Notes under the pieces: generated by a model
The model's input: only the letters and a program-made list of their open reading frames with translations
What the model was told of the DNA's origin: nothing
Databases searched by the model: none
Shown: one piece after another, positions 61,333-64,000 of the stretch
Layout: every line of letters starts with the position of its first letter
Position numbering within the stretch: position 1 is the stretch's first letter
Position numbers and translations under genes: made by a program
Source: Simplicispira sp. 125
GTDB taxonomy: Bacteria; Pseudomonadota; Gammaproteobacteria; Burkholderiales; Burkholderiaceae_C
Length of the DNA: 64,000 bases
Direction of reading: 5' to 3'
Assembly (NCBI RefSeq): GCF_003096555.1
Contig: NZ_QEKM01000001.1
Coordinates: 2,046,001-2,110,000, forward strand

Positions 61333-62220
61333 TCAGGCCTGCAGCCTTGGCGCCAGCCCACGCTGGCGCACTGCCGACCGTGCCACGTTGGGGGAGTCAT
61401 GCGGCAGCAGCAACAGGTCGCAGCCCAAGCCCAGCCCCAAGAGCTTGCGCGCCACGCTGCCACGCAGCACATCAAACCAGGCCGTACGGCGCGGCTGGCC
61501 CACCACGATCAGATCAGCGGCCACGCATTCCTGCTGCACTTCCAGATGGCGCGCCAGGCATCCTCGGCCAATCAGCGTACCAACACGGTTTCTGCGGGTG
61601 TCAAACGAGTCCGAGAGCTGGAACATCTGGTCTTGCGCCTGCGCTTGCACTTCGCGCCGGTAGGCCTGCACCGTTGACGTATCGGCCTGAACACGGCGCA
61701 TCCAGGCTTCCGTTCCGGTGTCGATGGCATGGAAAATTTCCAGGGCCGCCCCGGGCGCAAAACCGCTGGCGTAGCGCACCTGGGGCCGGGAGGTGGCGGA
61801 AAAGTCCACCGCTACCAGCACCTGCTCATAGTCTGCCTGGGCGGACTGGCGCACGACCAATACCGGGCAGGGGCTGCGCTGCAACAGCCGCGACAAGGCA
61901 GAACGGCGCCAGAACGGCCCGCGGTGCATGGTGTGGTGCACCACCAGCAGGTCGGCACGGTCGGCCTCGGCCATGGCATCGGCCATGCGCTGGCCCGAGC
62001 CACTGACAGCAGTCACCTGCACGCTGTGGCGCCGGGCCAGTTGACGCGCACGCTGCTCCAGACGGGCATAGGGATCGGCAAGCTGCAGCGGAGGGGTGTC
62101 GGACGCATACACAATGCGCAACCGGGCCTGGTGGGCGGCAGCCAGAAGGGCGGCACGGTCGAGGGCGCGCTCAGCCTGGTTAGAAAAATCGGTGAGGGCC
62201 AGAATGGTGTGGATGGGCAC
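61333..62220 (-). CDS. Tandem-domain universal stress protein
   Basis: A ~295-residue protein with two UspA domains. Domain 1 (~1-140): HTILALTDFSNQAERALDRA, LLVVHHTMHRGPFWRRSALS, PCPVLVVRQ. Domain 2 (~150-285): EQVLVAVDFSATSRPQVRYA, DLIVVGQPRRTAWFDVLRGS, VARKLLGLGLGCDLLLL. The ATP-binding glycines are replaced in domain 1 and degenerate in domain 2, so nucleotide binding is unsure. Start is GTG 62220 with AGGAG 7 bases before; the in-frame extension to 62361 is rejected. Convergent with DUF1841. Confidence 0.85.
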   Translation of the reverse strand: MPIHTILALTDFSNQAERALDRAALLAAAHQARLRIVYASDTPPLQLADPYARLEQRARQLARRHSVQVTAVSGSGQRMADAMAEADRADLLVVHHTMHRGPFWRRSALSRLLQRSPCPVLVVRQSAQADYEQVLVAVDFSATSRPQVRYASGFAPGAALEIFHAIDTGTEAWMRRVQADTSTVQAYRREVQAQAQDQMFQLSDSFDTRRNRVGTLIGRGCLARHLEVQQECVAADLIVVGQPRRTAWFDVLRGSVARKLLGLGLGCDLLLLPHDSPNVARSAVRQRGLAPRLQA

Positions 62221-62641
62221 GGGCAGTCTCCTGGTCGGCAGTCGATAAACGGCGGGCGGCGCCGGCGGCTGCGTCATCGTGCATCTTGTGCAGGCGGTCA
62301 GGCAAAGGCACAAGGCATGCGGCCATGGCATGCGCAACGCACGGGCGCGCACCAATGGCAAAAAAACCCGGCGGTCTGGATGACGCTGAAGAAGGTGGGG
62401 GGTGCTTACCGCCGGGCCCAGGAATCTGCGGCCCGCACGGCTGGTTTCGCATCACCCATCCTTTGCAGCACACAGGCCGTCAGGGCTGCCGATGCAGGCA
62501 GCACGGCGGGCGTGCGAAGGGCGAAAACCAGGAAAGTCATAGGGTCATTTTAGGCGACCCACTCCCTCAGGGCAAGCATACCCCCCCGCACCGTGCCAGT
62601 ATCGGGCGGCGCGCGCTATCGGGCGCTTGGGAAAGATCTGT
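62221..62641. other. 421-base region without a supported gene
   Basis: Between the UspA start and the stop of the DUF4124 gene, both minus strand. I see no strong gene. A 44-codon minus-strand frame (62406-62540) is open but has no homologous look. No clear terminator or promoter stands out; a C-rich run is at ~62580. Confidence 0.5.
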
Positions 62642-63277
62642 TCACGGCCTGCAAACGGCCTGGGCCTGCGCATACAGAATCTCGCCGTCGTAGACGCCCA
62701 GGACCTCTTCACGCGTGCACTTGAGCACCATCAATACTTCGCCCTGGTGGGTCAGGGTCGTTGCGCTTTCATACTTCACCGTGGCCCGGGTGCTGTCGGG
62801 ATTGAGACTGATGGCCAATTTTCCCAAGCGCACCGAAGCCCTCAACTGCATGGCATCCACGGCCTGGGCCGATTCGCGCTGTACTGCACAGATTTCGCGC
62901 CGTCCACCCGAGTGCACCGAGGCCGGTGCTGTGCTGTGGTCGGTCATCTTGAACGTCAGCTCCGGCCCGGCCAACGCACATTGGCCACGGTAGTCGGACC
63001 GTTCCGCCATGTCTGCCGCCTGCCTCACCACCCGGTCGACAGCGGCTACCGTGAGTTTGCCGTCAATAAAAGGCTTGACCACCGCTGCACCCGGCTTCTT
63101 GGGCGGGGCTGCTTCGACCGGCGCGGGCGGGGGCACCGGTTTGGGACCCAGCGCACAGGCGCGATCCGAATAAATGGAGCGCCCTTGCGCATCGGTGCAC
63201 TTGTACATGTGCGCCCAGGCCAGGGGAGCGGCAGCGACCAGCGCCAAAGCCACGAAAAGGTGATGTGGAAAATGCAT
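62642..63277 (-). CDS. Exported DUF4124-domain protein
   Basis: A 211-residue secreted protein. Signal peptide MHFPHHLFVALALVAAAPLAWA; mature N-terminus holds a DUF4124 motif, YKCTDAQGRSIYSDRACALG, with paired Cys, then a Pro/Ala/Lys linker (PPPAPVEAAPPKKPG) and a C-terminal domain of ~130 residues with several Cys (GQCALAG, REICAVQ, VLKCTREE, AVCRP) that could form disulfides. DUF4124 is a small periplasmic module of unknown role. ATG 63277 was chosen. No operon partner. Confidence 0.78.
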   Translation of the reverse strand: MHFPHHLFVALALVAAAPLAWAHMYKCTDAQGRSIYSDRACALGPKPVPPPAPVEAAPPKKPGAAVVKPFIDGKLTVAAVDRVVRQAADMAERSDYRGQCALAGPELTFKMTDHSTAPASVHSGGRREICAVQRESAQAVDAMQLRASVRLGKLAISLNPDSTRATVKYESATTLTHQGEVLMVLKCTREEVLGVYDGEILYAQAQAVCRP

Positions 63278-63425
63278 GGGTACGGGGCCAGCAGGCCAAC
63301 TCAAGCGAAAAACCGCCGCTGGCACAAGCTCCATGCTCCCGCTCAGCACTCCCATGAACACACCAGTGCGGCCATCGGGTGCGTCGATTCTATGTTCGCC
63401 GCAGCGGCATCCGCTCCCAAAAAAC

Positions 63426-63448
63426 AAAACCCGCCAAAGGCGGGTTTT
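63426..63448 (-). terminator. Terminator after the cytochrome c gene
   Basis: AAAACCCGCC (63426-63435), loop AAA, GGCGGGTTTT (63439-63448). On the minus strand it is followed by TTTTGTTTTTT. It lies 24 bases after the cytochrome c stop codon, so it ends that transcript. Confidence 0.85.
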
Positions 63449-63471
63449 GCGAAGGAGAGCGTTTTGAGCGG

Positions 63472-64000
63472 TCAGCGAAAGCGCGGCTGCGGCACCACCT
63501 GCAGGTCGCCATCGACCTTGCCGATATAGCCCGCCAGCGCCTTCAGCTCTGCATTGCTGAACTGGCCCGCGATGCCAGCCATCACACCGTTGTTGCGACC
63601 TACGTGCGGATTATTTTCAGTTTTGTAGGACTTGAGTGCGACAAACAGGTAGTCCGCGTGCTGACCTGCGATCTTGGGGTACGACGGGTCAATGGGCTTG
63701 GCAAAGTTGTCGCCGTGGCAGGACACGCAGGCACCCTTCTGTAACAGGGCCGTCACTTGTGCATGGGGTTCGCGTGCTGGCTTGGCCGGCAGTTCGACGG
63801 TCGTCTTGGCATGCTGTGCGTAGTAAACGGACAGATCAGCAATATCCTGGTCCGTCAGCGAGACGGCGATGCCGCGCATGGTGGGGTGCTTGCGGTCACC
63901 CTTTTGGTAGGCGTGCAGAGCCGAGGCAATGTAGCCCGCACTCTGGCCCGAAATCTTGGGCACCTTGTACACCTCGGGAAAGCTCGACTGATAGCCTACG
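63472..64000 (-). CDS. Diheme cytochrome c4-type protein (N-terminus beyond window edge)
   Basis: 176 codons are visible and the frame is open through the window end. Two class I c-type half-domains: the end of the first (PKISGQSAGYIASALHAYQK, MRGIAVSLTDQDIADLSVYY with an axial Met) and a complete second with heme site CVSCHG, PKIAGQHADYLFVALKSYK and Met ligand NNGVMAGIAG. This is the cytochrome c4 layout; the first CxxCH must lie outside the window. It carries electrons in the periplasm, possibly to the caa3/aa3 oxidase encoded at 47-52 kb. GTG codon at 63972 is internal, not a start. Confidence 0.88.
   Translation of the reverse strand, partial: VGYQSSFPEVYKVPKISGQSAGYIASALHAYQKGDRKHPTMRGIAVSLTDQDIADLSVYYAQHAKTTVELPAKPAREPHAQVTALLQKGACVSCHGDNFAKPIDPSYPKIAGQHADYLFVALKSYKTENNPHVGRNNGVMAGIAGQFSNAELKALAGYIGKVDGDLQVVPQPRFR

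Noticed and set aside
62406..62540. A 44-codon minus-strand frame (MTFLVFALRTPAVL...) with a vague lipobox
   Set aside because: No convincing ribosome site, no family resemblance, and the mature part would be ~20 residues. Not enough to call a gene in this 421-base gap.

Overview
The window looks like ordinary chromosome from a high-GC betaproteobacterium of the Comamonadaceae (Acidovorax, Simplicispira or Comamonas-like). The reasons are gene content (DUF3460, DUF1841, DUF2970 and DUF2909 proteins, a caa3/aa3 oxidase cluster with a surf1 gene and a SCO-like gene, a bioC-comF-trmL neighbourhood), gene order (rhodanese-grxC-secB-gpsA divergent from gpmA), and a roughly 50-base palindromic repeat that recurs about every 5 kb. 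I found no rRNA, tRNA, CRISPR array, insertion sequence, prophage or integration site. Coding density is high, and only two gaps exceed 300 bases.

Layout. 1-7 kb: a catabolic block with a truncated FAD-binding dehydrogenase, a GMC oxidoreductase, an SDR and an aldehyde dehydrogenase (joined by ATGA stop/start overlaps), a BASS transporter and a ThDP enzyme. 7-19 kb: housekeeping and cofactor genes: scpA, nadB-panD, a pabB-pabC fusion behind a SWIM-finger protein, nadC-nadA, panB-panC. 19-25 kb: rluE-like synthase, gpsA, secB, grxC, rhodanese, gpmA, an S41 protease and moeB. 25-29 kb: a two-component module (histidine kinase, LuxR-type regulator, stand-alone receiver) next to two small envelope stress-type genes. 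29-36 kb: Mx-type peptidase, coaD, rsmD, a pair of M16 peptidases and ftsY. 36-43 kb: a large c-di-GMP protein, cutA, rpoH with a CIRCE-like operator, lrp and dadA. 43-52 kb: the cytochrome c oxidase cluster (ctaC, ctaD, small assembly protein, ctaG, DUF2970, ctaE, surf1, SCO-like, ctaA, ctaB, sco). 52-64 kb: bioC-like, comF, trmL, LysR, MaoC, ParA, LysE, a Kef-type antiporter, thiolase, a universal stress protein and a truncated cytochrome c4.

How the genes fit together. NAD synthesis (nadA, nadB, nadC) and CoA synthesis (panB, panC, panD, coaD) lie within 22 kb. nadB and panD, which both consume L-aspartate, are adjacent. The oxidase cluster carries subunits I-III, heme A synthesis (ctaA, ctaB) and copper/heme insertion factors (ctaG, sco, surf1, and an uncharacterised protein that keeps the CxxxC plus His pattern of SCO proteins). 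rpoH, secB, the S41 and M16 proteases, BON/DUF1328 proteins and UspA give a stress and protein-quality theme, though they are not one operon.

The most unusual signal is the palindromic repeat family, 13 copies here. It is not confined to spacers. In two unrelated exported proteins it is translated in the same frame as the signal-peptide core; in two genes it carries the start codon; in one it supplies the stop codon. Other non-coding signals are a one-mismatch CIRCE element before rpoH, a 16-base palindrome between lrp and dadA, and two matching GTAGG-N6-CCTAC sites flanking the two-component module.
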